Below, piece by piece: positions 51,361 through 60,725 of a DNA stretch of 64,000 nucleotides. The DNA is from Stenotrophomonas sp. ATCM1_4 (GTDB lineage: Bacteria; Pseudomonadota; Gammaproteobacteria; Xanthomonadales; Xanthomonadaceae): positions 2,094,773 through 2,158,772 of the forward strand of contig NZ_QPFB01000001.1 of NCBI RefSeq assembly GCF_004348115.1. The letters run 5' to 3'. Positions within the stretch are counted from its first letter, which is position 1. Every line of letters begins with the position of its first letter. The notes beneath the pieces are model-generated. The model made no database searches. It was not told where the DNA came from and saw nothing but the letters and a program-made list of their open reading frames with translations. The translations under genes and the position numbers were made by a program.

Positions 51361-52455
51361 TCAGCCTTGGGTGGGCTGGGCCAGGCGCTGCTGCACGTCC
51401 TCGCGCAAACGTGCCAGCTCCACTTCGGCCTGCTGGCGCTGCTGCATGCCTTCGCGATGGATGTTGCGCACCTCCTCCACCGTGGCGATCAGCTGCTCGT
51501 GCACATGCCGCAGGGTGGCCACATCGATCACGGCGCGCTGGTTGGCCTTGGCGGTGTCCACCGAGGTCTGCCGCATCAGGTCGGCATTGCGGCGCATCAG
51601 TTCGTTGGTGGCGTCGTCGATGGCATTGGACAGCTCCACCGCGTTCTTCTGTTCCCCCAGCGACAACTGGATCGCGAACTGGCGCTTCCACGACGGGATG
51701 GTGATGTCGCGCACGGTGTTGAATTTCTCGATCAGCTGGATCGCATTGGCCTGGATCAGCCGGATCATCGGCAGCGACTGGTCGGCCGCGTGCTGCATCA
51801 CGGTCAGGTCGCCGACGCGCTTGTCGAGCAGGCGCACTGCGTTGTCGATCTCGCCGCGGCGGATCCGCGACTGCGGGTCTTCCAGCCCGACCAGCGACTG
51901 CAGCTCCTGCTGCAGCTCGGACAGCCGCTGCTTGCCGGCGGCGATATGGATGCCCAGGCTCTGCCGCTCGTCGCGGACGATGGCATGCATGCGGTCGAAC
52001 TCGCCGACGCGCTGGCCCATCTGTGCCTGTTGGGTACCGACGTCGCGCATCAACTGCTCGATCTGTTGGTTGGTGTCACTGAACTTCTGCACCAGCTCGC
52101 CCTTGGAGGCGCGCATGCGGTCGATCAATCCGCCAATGACCGGCACCTTCGAGCGCTCCTGAAGGCTGTCCAGCTTCAGCGAACGGGCGATGCGCACCAC
52201 TTCGCCCAGCTTGTCGCCGGAGGCGTCCAGGTCGCGGTTGCGCACGTGGTCCAGCAGTTGGGTGGAGAACGCGGCGCTCTTGCCCGCCGCTTCGCGGCCG
52301 AACACGTGCAGGTTGCCCGGGCTGATGTCGTCCAGGGTCCGCACGACCTGCGCGATCTGCGGGCGGTCGGCGTCGCTCAGGCCCAGCGCGACCAGCATGC
52401 CGGCATCCACTTCGGTGGAGGGGCCGCTCGGCACCGGGATATTGTCCTGCGTCAT
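51361..52455 (-). CDS. telA: TelA family (toxic anion resistance) protein
   Basis: TelA-type proteins are soluble, helical proteins linked to tellurite and to antimicrobial or envelope stress resistance in other bacteria; the mechanism is not known. The 364-residue product is helical almost throughout and has the family region 'KVPVIGGLIDRMRASKGELV', 'RGEIDNAVRLLDKRVGDLTV', 'LPMIRLIQANAIQLIEKFNT' and 'PSWKRQFAIQLSLGEQKNAV'. The ATG at 52455 follows AAGGAGAG. It is last in a five-gene set with YqiJ, flotillin and a giant AAA+ ATPase. Confidence 0.88.
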   Translation of the reverse strand: MTQDNIPVPSGPSTEVDAGMLVALGLSDADRPQIAQVVRTLDDISPGNLHVFGREAAGKSAAFSTQLLDHVRNRDLDASGDKLGEVVRIARSLKLDSLQERSKVPVIGGLIDRMRASKGELVQKFSDTNQQIEQLMRDVGTQQAQMGQRVGEFDRMHAIVRDERQSLGIHIAAGKQRLSELQQELQSLVGLEDPQSRIRRGEIDNAVRLLDKRVGDLTVMQHAADQSLPMIRLIQANAIQLIEKFNTVRDITIPSWKRQFAIQLSLGEQKNAVELSNAIDDATNELMRRNADLMRQTSVDTAKANQRAVIDVATLRHVHEQLIATVEEVRNIHREGMQQRQQAEVELARLREDVQQRLAQPTQG

Positions 52456-52524
52456 CAGCAACTCTCCTTGGGTGTAGATGCGCGGGCCATGCCGCGCCAA
52501 CCAACATCAGAAACCGGGATTCAC

Positions 52525-53247
52525 TCAGCGCAGTCTAGCCTGCATGGCCGCCACCTCGTCGAGGATGCACGCCTGGCTGTCGGCCGCCTGCTGCAGCCGC
52601 GCCGGCATCTGCGCGGCCCTGACCGCCAGCGCCTGCTGCCGCCATACCGGCAGCAGCACGTCGCGGATCCGCTGGTAGCGCTCGCTCAGCTCCAGGCCCT
52701 GCGCATGCAGCAAGTGCAACTGGTTGGCCTCGATCTGGCGCAACCGGGCCACACCGCGCAGGTGTTGCAGGCGCCGTTGCAGGGCCAATTGCACGGCTTC
52801 CTGCGTCGGCGCCGGCATGGCCTCGCCGGCGTCGGCCCACTGCTCGATGGCGGTCACCGCCACGTCCACCCGCGCCGCCTGCCGCTGCTGGGCGACCATG
52901 TCCCGCTGCAGGCCGCGCAGCTCGGCATCGGCGCGCAGCAGGCAGATGTCCAACTGCTCGGCTAACTGCTCGGCACGCTCCTGTGCCTCGACATCGCGCC
53001 CCAGCAAACGGCCGATCAGGCCTGCCGAACGCCGCAATGCGGCCACGTCCGTGGCCTGCAGTGCCAGTTGGATGTTGGCCATCTCATCGACCAGCCGCTG
53101 CGCGGCCGTTGCCTGTTGCGGCGGGCCGATCAGCCGCTCCGCCGCTGCCAGCACCTCGTTGCCGAAGCCGGCCGCCTCCAGCGGATCGTCCACCTGGCGG
53201 GACCGGTCCGGGGGCAGCGGCAGGGCGACGAGCGCGGACTCAGGCAT
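52525..53247 (-). CDS. Helical protein of unknown function in the flotillin/ATPase set
   Basis: I do not recognise this 240-residue protein. It is rich in Ala, Gln, Arg and Leu, lacks membrane segments and signal peptide, and should be largely alpha-helical or coiled coil ('AQERAEQLAEQLDICLLRAD', 'QRRLQHLRGVARLRQIEANQ', 'ERYQRIRDVLLPVWRQQALA'). The last part faintly resembles the TelA segment with 'PSWKRQFAIQ', so a distant TelA relation is possible. The ATG at 53247 overlaps the ATPase stop by eight bases, which ties its synthesis to the ATPase. It is 69 bp before telA. Confidence 0.75.
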   Translation of the reverse strand: MPESALVALPLPPDRSRQVDDPLEAAGFGNEVLAAAERLIGPPQQATAAQRLVDEMANIQLALQATDVAALRRSAGLIGRLLGRDVEAQERAEQLAEQLDICLLRADAELRGLQRDMVAQQRQAARVDVAVTAIEQWADAGEAMPAPTQEAVQLALQRRLQHLRGVARLRQIEANQLHLLHAQGLELSERYQRIRDVLLPVWRQQALAVRAAQMPARLQQAADSQACILDEVAAMQARLR

Positions 53248-56200
53248 CGTCGGGCGACGGCTTGGCCTGGCTGCCCTGCTGGCCCGGCACCACCACGCTG
53301 CCACCGTAGAAGTGCCGCATCAGTGCTTCGTCCAGCGCTTTTTCCTCGGGCGTGCGTGCGCGGCGCACGCGCGGGGTCGCCGCCTTGCCGGTGCCCTCCT
53401 TCGCCAACCACTCCTGCAACTGCGTGGCCAGGCCGGCGAGCGCATCGCCCACCTGTCCCTGCCGCGCCTGCGTGGCGGCCAGCGCCTGCAGCAGCGGGGT
53501 CAGGTCCGGTGGCTGCGCCGGCGTGACCGCAGGTGCCTCCACCACCGCCGGCGGACGCGCGGCCAGCGCCTGCAGCAGGTCGACGATCCGCGCCCACGGG
53601 GCTTCCTCGGCGGCCGCAACCGGGGCAACCACCTGCGGTTCCTCGACCCGCAGCCCCTGCAGGCCGGTGGCGATGTCGGCCAACTGCGCGACCACGCGGG
53701 CGCCGGTGTCGGCGTCGTCACCGCCCATCGCCTTGTCGCGCATGAAGTCGCGCTTGATCTGCTCCCAGCGCGTCTGCTGCGCGGCATCGAGCACGCCGCG
53801 CAGTTCGGCCAGCTTGAGCAGGTTTTCTTCAGAACCACTGGTCAGTAGCTGCGACTCGCCCAGGTAGTGGTCGGACACCAGCTGCTGCAGCTCGGCGGCA
53901 TTCATCACCGGCGAGATCTTTTCGGTCAGCTTGTTCATGTTGCGGTAGCTGCCCTGCAGCTTGAACGGCGGCTCGACGCGGTACTTGTCCGCCTGCGCTG
54001 CGCTGGCGATGTATTGCTGGTTGACCCGGTATACCACCTCGCGCACCTGCATCAGCCGCTCCAGCGTGGCGACGATCTCGTTGATCTCCGCACCGCTGTA
54101 GGCATGGCTCAATGCATTGGTGGACACCTCCTTGCCGCTGGCCTTGTCCACCAGCACGTACAGGTCGGCCATCTCGCGCGTGGCCATCGGTGCCAGCACC
54201 TGGCTGGAGGTCAGGCTGTTCTCGATGTAGCTGAGCTTGAAGGCGTCTTCCATGCCACCCAGCACATCGCCGAGGTTGTAGATGTCGGCGCGGTTGGCCA
54301 GCATGTCCGGCACCTTGAACACCTCGCCGGACTCGGTGTACGGGTTGCCGGCCATCACCACGCAGAACTTCTTGCCGCGCAGGTCGTAGGTCTTGGTGCG
54401 ACCCTTCCACACGCCCTCGATGCGACGGGTGCCGTCGCACAGCGAGATGAACTTCTGCAGGAACTCCGGGTGGGTGTGCTGGATGTCGTCGACATACAGC
54501 ATCGTGTTGTTGCCCATCTCCAGCGCCAGGTTGAGCTTGAGCAGCTCCTGCCGGGAGGTCGCATCCGGGGCCTGCTCCGGGTCCAGCGAACGCACCTCGT
54601 GGCCCAGCGCCGGGCCATTGATTTTCATGAAGACCAGCCCCAGCCGGTTGGCCACGTATTCCATCAACGTGGTTTTGCCGTAACCCGGCGGGCTGATCAT
54701 CATCAGCAGGCCCATCAGGTCACTGCGCTTGTTCTCGCCGACCGTGCCCATCTGCTTGGCCAGGTTGTCGCCGATGATGGGCAGGTAGACGTCGTTGATC
54801 AGCTTGTTGCGGACGAACGAACTCAACGGCCGCGCCTGGAACTCGCTCAAGCGCAATGCATCGCGTTCACGCGCACTGATGCGCTGGCGCAGCGCCTGGT
54901 AGCGCTCGAAGCCAGGCTGGAACTGGCGCCGGTGGGCCTGCCAACGCTGCAGGAAATCGTCCACCGACAGCTGCAGGTGCCCCTCGCGCACGCGTGGATG
55001 CTCGCCGAGCAGGCCGGCGACATCGGCGATCAGGGTCACCTCGCGGACCTGGCTGCGCAGCGCCCGCTCGCCCAGCAACATCGCCGCCGCTTCGGGCACA
55101 TAGCCGGCCAGCGCCGCGAACTTCGGCTGGCTGCACATGGCGTTCAACCACTGCACCACCTGCGCCCACTGCAGCGAGAGGCGCTTGGAAAGCCGCTGCA
55201 GGCTGCGGTCGAAGGCATCGGTCTGCCCGGCCGCCTGCAGCTGCTCGCGCAAGCCGGCCTGCAACTGCCGTGCATAGCCACTGAAGCCGAAGGTCGGCTC
55301 GCCGCTGGCCAGTTCGGCCAGCAGGTAGTCGCCGGCCAAACCGGCGATGGCGGCATCGAACGGCAGCTGGTGTTCGGCCTGGAAAGCATCCAGCGCATTG
55401 CTGATTTCCTGACGCAGCGCATCCAGTCCTTCGCGCGCGTTGAACAGGCGGGCGATGGCGAACACGCCGGCGGCACGCTCGGCCCATTGGCTGACATCCT
55501 CGCGTTTGCCCTCGCGCGCCCAGAACAACACCGCCAGCGCACGCGGCGCGGCGGCGTGCACCAGCGTGCCGGCGTTCTGGTACAGCGGCAGCAGTGCCTG
55601 CAGGATCAGGGTGGCATCGTGGTCGTGGATGCCCTTCTCGTAGCCTTCGCGGTACCGCGGCGCGGCGAAGTCGCGCACACGCTTGCCCAGCGCCTCCGGC
55701 TGCGCGGCATCGCGCTGCAGCAGTTCCAGGCTCAGGCCATCGCTGCCGCGCAGGGCCGCATCCAGCACCAGCCCGGCCAGGTACTCGCCGCGGTACAACG
55801 CGGGCGACTCCGAATCCAGCGTCACCGGCCAGTAATCGCGCAGCTCCTCCAGCTCCGGATCAACGATGGACTCGTAGTAATCGGTGCCGGTGAGGTGCAC
55901 AGCCAGGCCGTCGCCACGCGGCAGGATGGTCAGGTCCAGCGGCTGGGTATTAACGCTGAAACGATGGCGGCCGAGCCGGATCACGTTGCCGCCACCCTCG
56001 AACAGGTCGCTGCGGTCGCGCAATGCCCGCACTGCCTGGTCGCGCACGCCCTTCAGGCGGGCCTCGACATCGTCGGCCTTGACGCTGTCCTTGTACTCGC
56101 GCAGCCGGTCGGCCAGCTCGCGCAGCTTCAGGATCAGCGGATCACCGGCAAAGAACGCATTGAGCTCATCGACGCTGGCAAAGCGTTCGGTACGCTTGGC

Positions 56201-58585
56201 CAACCCATCGAGGATGCGGTTGGCCGCGTCCAGCACCGACTGCGCCTTGCGCTGGCGTGCGTCCAGCAGGGTCTGCTTGTGCGACTCGAAGGTGTCGAGC
56301 AGTTCCTCGCGCTTGCTCAGGATGTCGCCCAGGAATTGCTCGTGCTCGCCGAACTGGCTCTCCAGCTCCTCCAGCTGCACCATCAGGCGCGAGAGCTGCT
56401 CATCGGCCCGTTCCGGGTCGGTGGCCAGGCCCAGCGCGCTGGTGATGGCCTGGCTGAACAGCGAGAACTGCGCGCCGAACTGCGCCACGGCTTCGGCCGA
56501 GCCCAGCGAACGGCGACGCTGGTCGGCACGCGCACGCGCCTGGTTGAGCTTGGCGTAGATGCCGGAAATCGCCTCGACCACCTGAGTGCGCTGCGCGGCA
56601 TCATCCACCTTCAGGCTGGCCATCAGCTCGGACAGCATGTCCAGCTCGCCGGACATGCCCTGCATCTGCTCGATCTGGTCGGCGAGCTGGCGCGCGGTCT
56701 GCGCCTGCTGCGCGGCACCATCCAGCGCCTGCAGGCGTTCGGCGAACGGCTGCAATGCCTTGTCGCTGCCCAAGAACTGGCCGGTCGCCGCGCCCACGCG
56801 GTCATGCGCTTCCTGCAACGAGGCATTCATCGCATCGATGGCCGGCACGTCCACGTAGCGGAAGTCGCGCACGGTCAGCAGCCGTCCGCGCAGCTTGCCG
56901 ATCTCGCCCAGCGCCTCGACGAACTCGCCGATCTTCGACCAGTTCTGTGGCTGCAGCCGGCCGAGCAGCGCCTTGTGCTGTCCGGTGACCTCGGCCATTG
57001 CCTGTGCCGATTGCTTGCGGATGCTCTCGACCTTCTCGTACTCGTCGAGCATCGACTCGCCGGTCGCGCTGATCTCGCGCAGCAAGGTAGCCGCGCCCTC
57101 GCAGTTGGCGTCATCCAGCCAGTGGTGTGCGTCGAACAGGCGCCGCGCGTTGTGGGTCAGCAGTTCATAGCGCGTCAGCGACACCTCGCGGCTGTCGATC
57201 TCGCGGCCGAGATCGAGCAGGTTGGAGATGCCACGCACCAGCTCGGCGTTGCCGATGCGGGCCATGAAGCTGGTGCCGGCCGGGCGGTGCGCGGCGAACT
57301 CGTCGCTGCTGAACGGCGTCTGCCAGACCTGCATCGGATGGATGCGGGTCGGCTCCTGGTTCTCGGCGTTGAACAGCACCATGCGGCCATCGCGCAGGAA
57401 CGCGTAGCCCAGGCCGAACACGGGGTTCTGCAGGGCGCGCTGGATGCTGTTGTAGACGAACAGCGCCGACTTGCCGGCCTCGCGTTCGTAGAAGATGTAC
57501 AGCATGTCCTCGCCGTTGGGCGAGCGGATCGAACGCTTGTAGCGCATGCCCTGCATCGAGGCATCGAAGGCCTTGTGCTCGCCGTTCTGCAGGTAATAGC
57601 CGCCCGGGAAGATGATGCCGTGGTCATCGGGCAGCTGTACGCAGGCCTGCACGATGGCGTCGTTGCGCACCACCTTGCCGGTCAACGTGTTGTAGATGAG
57701 GCCACGCCAGGTGTCCTCGCGGTAGGGTTGCACCTTGAGCAGGATCAGCGAGCCGACCTGGGCGAAATCGACGGTGGCATCGTCCACCGATTGCGTGCTG
57801 TCCTCGACCGGCTCGCTGTACACGCCCTGCCCGGTCTCGGTGTTGTTCTCCACCTTGATGGTCAGGTCGCCACCGGTGGTCTCCACGAAGATGGTGTCCA
57901 GGATGTTCAGGTGCGGGAAGCGCCCGGTCACCAGCATGTCGCGACTGGCACGGGTCCACTCGAAGTCGAACGGCGGCGGCAGCGCGATGTCACGTTCGCC
58001 GCGCGCATCGATGTAGGTCAGCTCGCCCCCAGGCGCAACCGCCCAGCGGAACACGCGCACGTCGGTGCTGCGTTCGCCGATCTGGAACGCCGCCAGCAGC
58101 TTGCCGTCGCGCACGATCAGCTGCAGCAGCCGGGCGTGCTTGTAATAGGCATAGAGCTCGTTGAAATCGTGGACGAAGCCCGGCTGGGCCAGGAAGCTGC
58201 TCTTCAGGTCGACCGGGGTGACGTCATAGCCCTCGGCGCCTTCCACCAGCCGGTACAGGCCAAACACGTCCTCGACCCGGGTCTGCGTCTTCAAGCCGAT
58301 GAATACGTTGTAGCCGAACAGCAGCAGGTCATCGCCGACCTGCACGATGTCGCGGCCGACGCAGTTGTTCTCGGTGCGGATGCGGAAGCGCCCGATCACC
58401 TCCATGCGGCTGTCGCCGAACTCCTGCAGGCGCCGCTGGTTCAGCACGTCCACGACCTGGCGCAAACGCGCGCCCTGGTCACTCAGGCGCTTGCGCAGCA
58501 CCTCGTAGGCACCGCCCTGGGCGACTGCCTGGTCGGCGATGGAGCCGGCGTCGCTGACGGCGGCCTCCTGGTTTGTATCGGCCAT
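53240..58585 (-). CDS. Giant AAA+ ATPase with large uncharacterised N-terminal region
   Basis: The 1781-residue product is probably cytoplasmic. Residues 1 to about 480 look beta-rich (repeats like 'FIGLKTQTRVEDVFGLYRLV', 'GSLILLKVQPYREDTWRGLI', 'VFGLGYAFLRDGRMVLFNAE'), resembling DUF3686-type regions of so-called DNA repair ATPases. Residues about 480-900 are coiled coil. A middle region leads to an AAA+ module with Walker A 'SPPGYGKTTLMEYVANRLG' near residue 1295, Walker B 'NTMLYVDDIQHTHPEF' near 1365, and 'KFCVVMAGNPYTESG' as sensor 1. The C-terminus is Ala/Pro-rich. Motifs for nucleotide binding and hydrolysis are complete. I chose the ATG at 58585. It follows the flotillin by 139 bp and overlaps the next gene. 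Confidence 0.85.
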   Translation of the reverse strand: MADTNQEAAVSDAGSIADQAVAQGGAYEVLRKRLSDQGARLRQVVDVLNQRRLQEFGDSRMEVIGRFRIRTENNCVGRDIVQVGDDLLLFGYNVFIGLKTQTRVEDVFGLYRLVEGAEGYDVTPVDLKSSFLAQPGFVHDFNELYAYYKHARLLQLIVRDGKLLAAFQIGERSTDVRVFRWAVAPGGELTYIDARGERDIALPPPFDFEWTRASRDMLVTGRFPHLNILDTIFVETTGGDLTIKVENNTETGQGVYSEPVEDSTQSVDDATVDFAQVGSLILLKVQPYREDTWRGLIYNTLTGKVVRNDAIVQACVQLPDDHGIIFPGGYYLQNGEHKAFDASMQGMRYKRSIRSPNGEDMLYIFYEREAGKSALFVYNSIQRALQNPVFGLGYAFLRDGRMVLFNAENQEPTRIHPMQVWQTPFSSDEFAAHRPAGTSFMARIGNAELVRGISNLLDLGREIDSREVSLTRYELLTHNARRLFDAHHWLDDANCEGAATLLREISATGESMLDEYEKVESIRKQSAQAMAEVTGQHKALLGRLQPQNWSKIGEFVEALGEIGKLRGRLLTVRDFRYVDVPAIDAMNASLQEAHDRVGAATGQFLGSDKALQPFAERLQALDGAAQQAQTARQLADQIEQMQGMSGELDMLSELMASLKVDDAAQRTQVVEAISGIYAKLNQARARADQRRRSLGSAEAVAQFGAQFSLFSQAITSALGLATDPERADEQLSRLMVQLEELESQFGEHEQFLGDILSKREELLDTFESHKQTLLDARQRKAQSVLDAANRILDGLAKRTERFASVDELNAFFAGDPLILKLRELADRLREYKDSVKADDVEARLKGVRDQAVRALRDRSDLFEGGGNVIRLGRHRFSVNTQPLDLTILPRGDGLAVHLTGTDYYESIVDPELEELRDYWPVTLDSESPALYRGEYLAGLVLDAALRGSDGLSLELLQRDAAQPEALGKRVRDFAAPRYREGYEKGIHDHDATLILQALLPLYQNAGTLVHAAAPRALAVLFWAREGKREDVSQWAERAAGVFAIARLFNAREGLDALRQEISNALDAFQAEHQLPFDAAIAGLAGDYLLAELASGEPTFGFSGYARQLQAGLREQLQAAGQTDAFDRSLQRLSKRLSLQWAQVVQWLNAMCSQPKFAALAGYVPEAAAMLLGERALRSQVREVTLIADVAGLLGEHPRVREGHLQLSVDDFLQRWQAHRRQFQPGFERYQALRQRISARERDALRLSEFQARPLSSFVRNKLINDVYLPIIGDNLAKQMGTVGENKRSDLMGLLMMISPPGYGKTTLMEYVANRLGLVFMKINGPALGHEVRSLDPEQAPDATSRQELLKLNLALEMGNNTMLYVDDIQHTHPEFLQKFISLCDGTRRIEGVWKGRTKTYDLRGKKFCVVMAGNPYTESGEVFKVPDMLANRADIYNLGDVLGGMEDAFKLSYIENSLTSSQVLAPMATREMADLYVLVDKASGKEVSTNALSHAYSGAEINEIVATLERLMQVREVVYRVNQQYIASAAQADKYRVEPPFKLQGSYRNMNKLTEKISPVMNAAELQQLVSDHYLGESQLLTSGSEENLLKLAELRGVLDAAQQTRWEQIKRDFMRDKAMGGDDADTGARVVAQLADIATGLQGLRVEEPQVVAPVAAAEEAPWARIVDLLQALAARPPAVVEAPAVTPAQPPDLTPLLQALAATQARQGQVGDALAGLATQLQEWLAKEGTGKAATPRVRRARTPEEKALDEALMRHFYGGSVVVPGQQGSQAKPSPDDA

Positions 58586-58724
58586 CGATTGTTCCCTGCC
58601 ATGGCAACCGCCCGGCCACCGCGTCGGCGGACCGTGCGCGCCATCATCCACGCAGGCCGCCCGCTGTTGGCGGACGGCCCCGGTTGCGCCCCCGCGCGGC
58701 CACGCCGCGCAGGGACGTACTCAC

Positions 58725-60725
58725 TCAGCCGGCATCCGCTTCCGCGGCACCTTGATTGGCGATGCGCTTGGCCGGCTTGCCGCGTGCGCTCATGTCCACG
58801 CCAAGGTAACGCTGCATCAGGTCCTGCACGATCGGGCTCTTGTCGGTCAGCCCTTCGATCGACTTGCCCAGCGAGACCGCCTTGACCAGGTTCTCGAACA
58901 TGCCGCCGTCGCCGCCGACCATGTCGATGTCGGCATTGCGCAGCGCGCTGGCGATGACCTCGGCGTTCTCCTTGGAGATTTCCTTGCCGGCGTCCAGCGT
59001 GGCCAGGGCCTGCTTCAGGCTGGTGTCCAGGGTCATGCGGAACTCTTCGTGGCCGCGCGCGGTTTCGCCCAGCGAATCGATCGCCTGGAACTTGCGGGTC
59101 AGGCCCTCGGCCTCGGCGGTCAGCTTCTTCTCGATGACCGAGGCTTCGGCCAGGCCCAGCGTCTCGGCGGCGGTCGCCTTGGCACGGCCCATCTGCTCTT
59201 CGCCGCTCGCACGCGCGGCCAGCTGTTCGGCCAGCACCTTGGCCTCGGCGCTGCCCTGCTTGAAGTTGGCATCGGCCATCGCATCGACCACGCGGGCCTC
59301 GGCGATGCCGACCTTCTCGATCGCCAGCGCACCGGCTTCCTTGACCTGCGCATCGGCCAGACCCGGCGCCGCACGTTCGGCACGGATGCCTTCGGCCAAG
59401 GCCTTCTTGGCCTCGGCCTGCTTGCCGGCCGCGTCGAACTCGGCCTGCGCCAGCGTGGTGATCTCCACCGCGCGGTGCTTGGCCGCCGCTTCGGCGGCCT
59501 CGGCTTCCTTGACCTGCTTGAGCAGGGCTTCCTGCGCCTCTGCCTCGGCCTCGAGGATGGCGACCTGCTTCAGGCGGTCGGCCTCGGAAACCTGGCGCAC
59601 TTCCTTGATGCGTTCTTCTTCCTGCGCCACGGTCTTGTCGATGGAGATGCGTTCGCGGGTGATGTTGGCCACGTCCATCTTGCCCTGCTCGACCACCTTG
59701 TCACGCTCCACGCCCTGCAGCTGCACCTCGCGGTCGGTGGTGACCTGCTCCAGCTGGCGTGCACGGGCCACGCGCTCGACCTCGATGGCCACCGCGCGCT
59801 GGCGGTTCTGCTCGGCCACTTCCACCTCGCGCAGGCGGTTCTGCTCGCGGATGTCGATCAGCTGCTGCGCCTCGATGCGGGCATTCTCGGACAGCTGGCG
59901 CTGCTCCTCCTGCACCTTGAGGGTTTCGGCCTCTTCGCGGGCACGGATGGTGTCCACCTCGCGCTTCTGGCGCGCCTCGGCCTCGGCCTGCTGGCGTTCC
60001 AGCGCCAAGGTCGCTTCCTTGGCCTCGACGTTCTTCTTGGTGATGGCCAGGCGCTCGTTCTGCGCCAGCTCGTTGGTGATCACGTTCTGCGCGGCGGTCA
60101 GCTCGGTGATCTTGCGGATGCCTTCGGCGTCGAGGATGTTGCTCGGGTCCAGCAGCGACTTCGGGGTCTGCTCCAGGTAGTCGATGGCCACGTCTTCCAG
60201 CGCATAGCCGTTGAGGTCATTGCCGATCACCGCGATGATCTCGTCGCGGAACTCCTGGCGCTTCTCGAACAGCTGGGTGAAGTCGAACTTCTTGCCCACC
60301 GTCTTCAGCGCTTCGGAGAACTTGGCGTTGAACAGCTCGTCCACCGCATGCTTGTCCGAGGCGCGGTCGGCACCGATGGCCTTGGCCACGCGCAGCACGT
60401 CGGCCTGGGTCTCGTTGACGCGCAGGTAGAACGCCACGGTGATGTCGGCACGCATGTTGTCGCGGCAGATCAGGCCTTCCTTGCCGCGGCGGTCCACCTG
60501 CAGCGTGATCAGGCTGATGCGCATCAGCTCGGCGCGGTACAGCACCGGGATGATCAGCGCGCCGGTGAAATGCACCTTCGGCGTGGAACTCATGTCATTG
60601 ACGATCAGGGCGGTGCCCTGGTCGACCTTCTTGTAGAACGCCTTGAACAACCCGGCCAGGCCAAGGAGGAATACCAGCAATATGCCCACGCCGATAATGA
60701 ACGGGGCCAGCGCAGCTAAACTCAT
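58725..60725 (-). CDS. Flotillin-like protein, YqiK family
   Basis: Flotillins scaffold membrane microdomains. The 666-residue product has an N-terminal membrane helix ('FIIGVGILLVFLLGLAGLF'), a band-7/SPFH domain (about residues 32-200: 'STPKVHFTGALIIPVLYRAE', 'NMRADITVAFYLRVNETQAD', 'EDVAIDYLEQTPKSLLD'), then a very long Glu/Ala/Arg coiled coil ('RQQAEAEARQKREVDTIRAR') and a C-terminal part of YqiK type ('GEEQMGRAKATAAETLGLAE'). Its ATG overlaps the stop of the YqiJ-type gene. The pairing equals yqiJ-yqiK in E. coli. Confidence 0.92.
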   Translation of the reverse strand: MSLAALAPFIIGVGILLVFLLGLAGLFKAFYKKVDQGTALIVNDMSSTPKVHFTGALIIPVLYRAELMRISLITLQVDRRGKEGLICRDNMRADITVAFYLRVNETQADVLRVAKAIGADRASDKHAVDELFNAKFSEALKTVGKKFDFTQLFEKRQEFRDEIIAVIGNDLNGYALEDVAIDYLEQTPKSLLDPSNILDAEGIRKITELTAAQNVITNELAQNERLAITKKNVEAKEATLALERQQAEAEARQKREVDTIRAREEAETLKVQEEQRQLSENARIEAQQLIDIREQNRLREVEVAEQNRQRAVAIEVERVARARQLEQVTTDREVQLQGVERDKVVEQGKMDVANITRERISIDKTVAQEEERIKEVRQVSEADRLKQVAILEAEAEAQEALLKQVKEAEAAEAAAKHRAVEITTLAQAEFDAAGKQAEAKKALAEGIRAERAAPGLADAQVKEAGALAIEKVGIAEARVVDAMADANFKQGSAEAKVLAEQLAARASGEEQMGRAKATAAETLGLAEASVIEKKLTAEAEGLTRKFQAIDSLGETARGHEEFRMTLDTSLKQALATLDAGKEISKENAEVIASALRNADIDMVGGDGGMFENLVKAVSLGKSIEGLTDKSPIVQDLMQRYLGVDMSARGKPAKRIANQGAAEADAG

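Noticed and set aside
53867-58885. Very long plus-strand open frame (over 1600 codons) opposite the AAA+ ATPase
   Set aside because: It is the antisense frame of a clear ATPase gene. Its translation is low-complexity (Gln, His, Leu, Ala) with no motif, as expected from high-GC codon bias.
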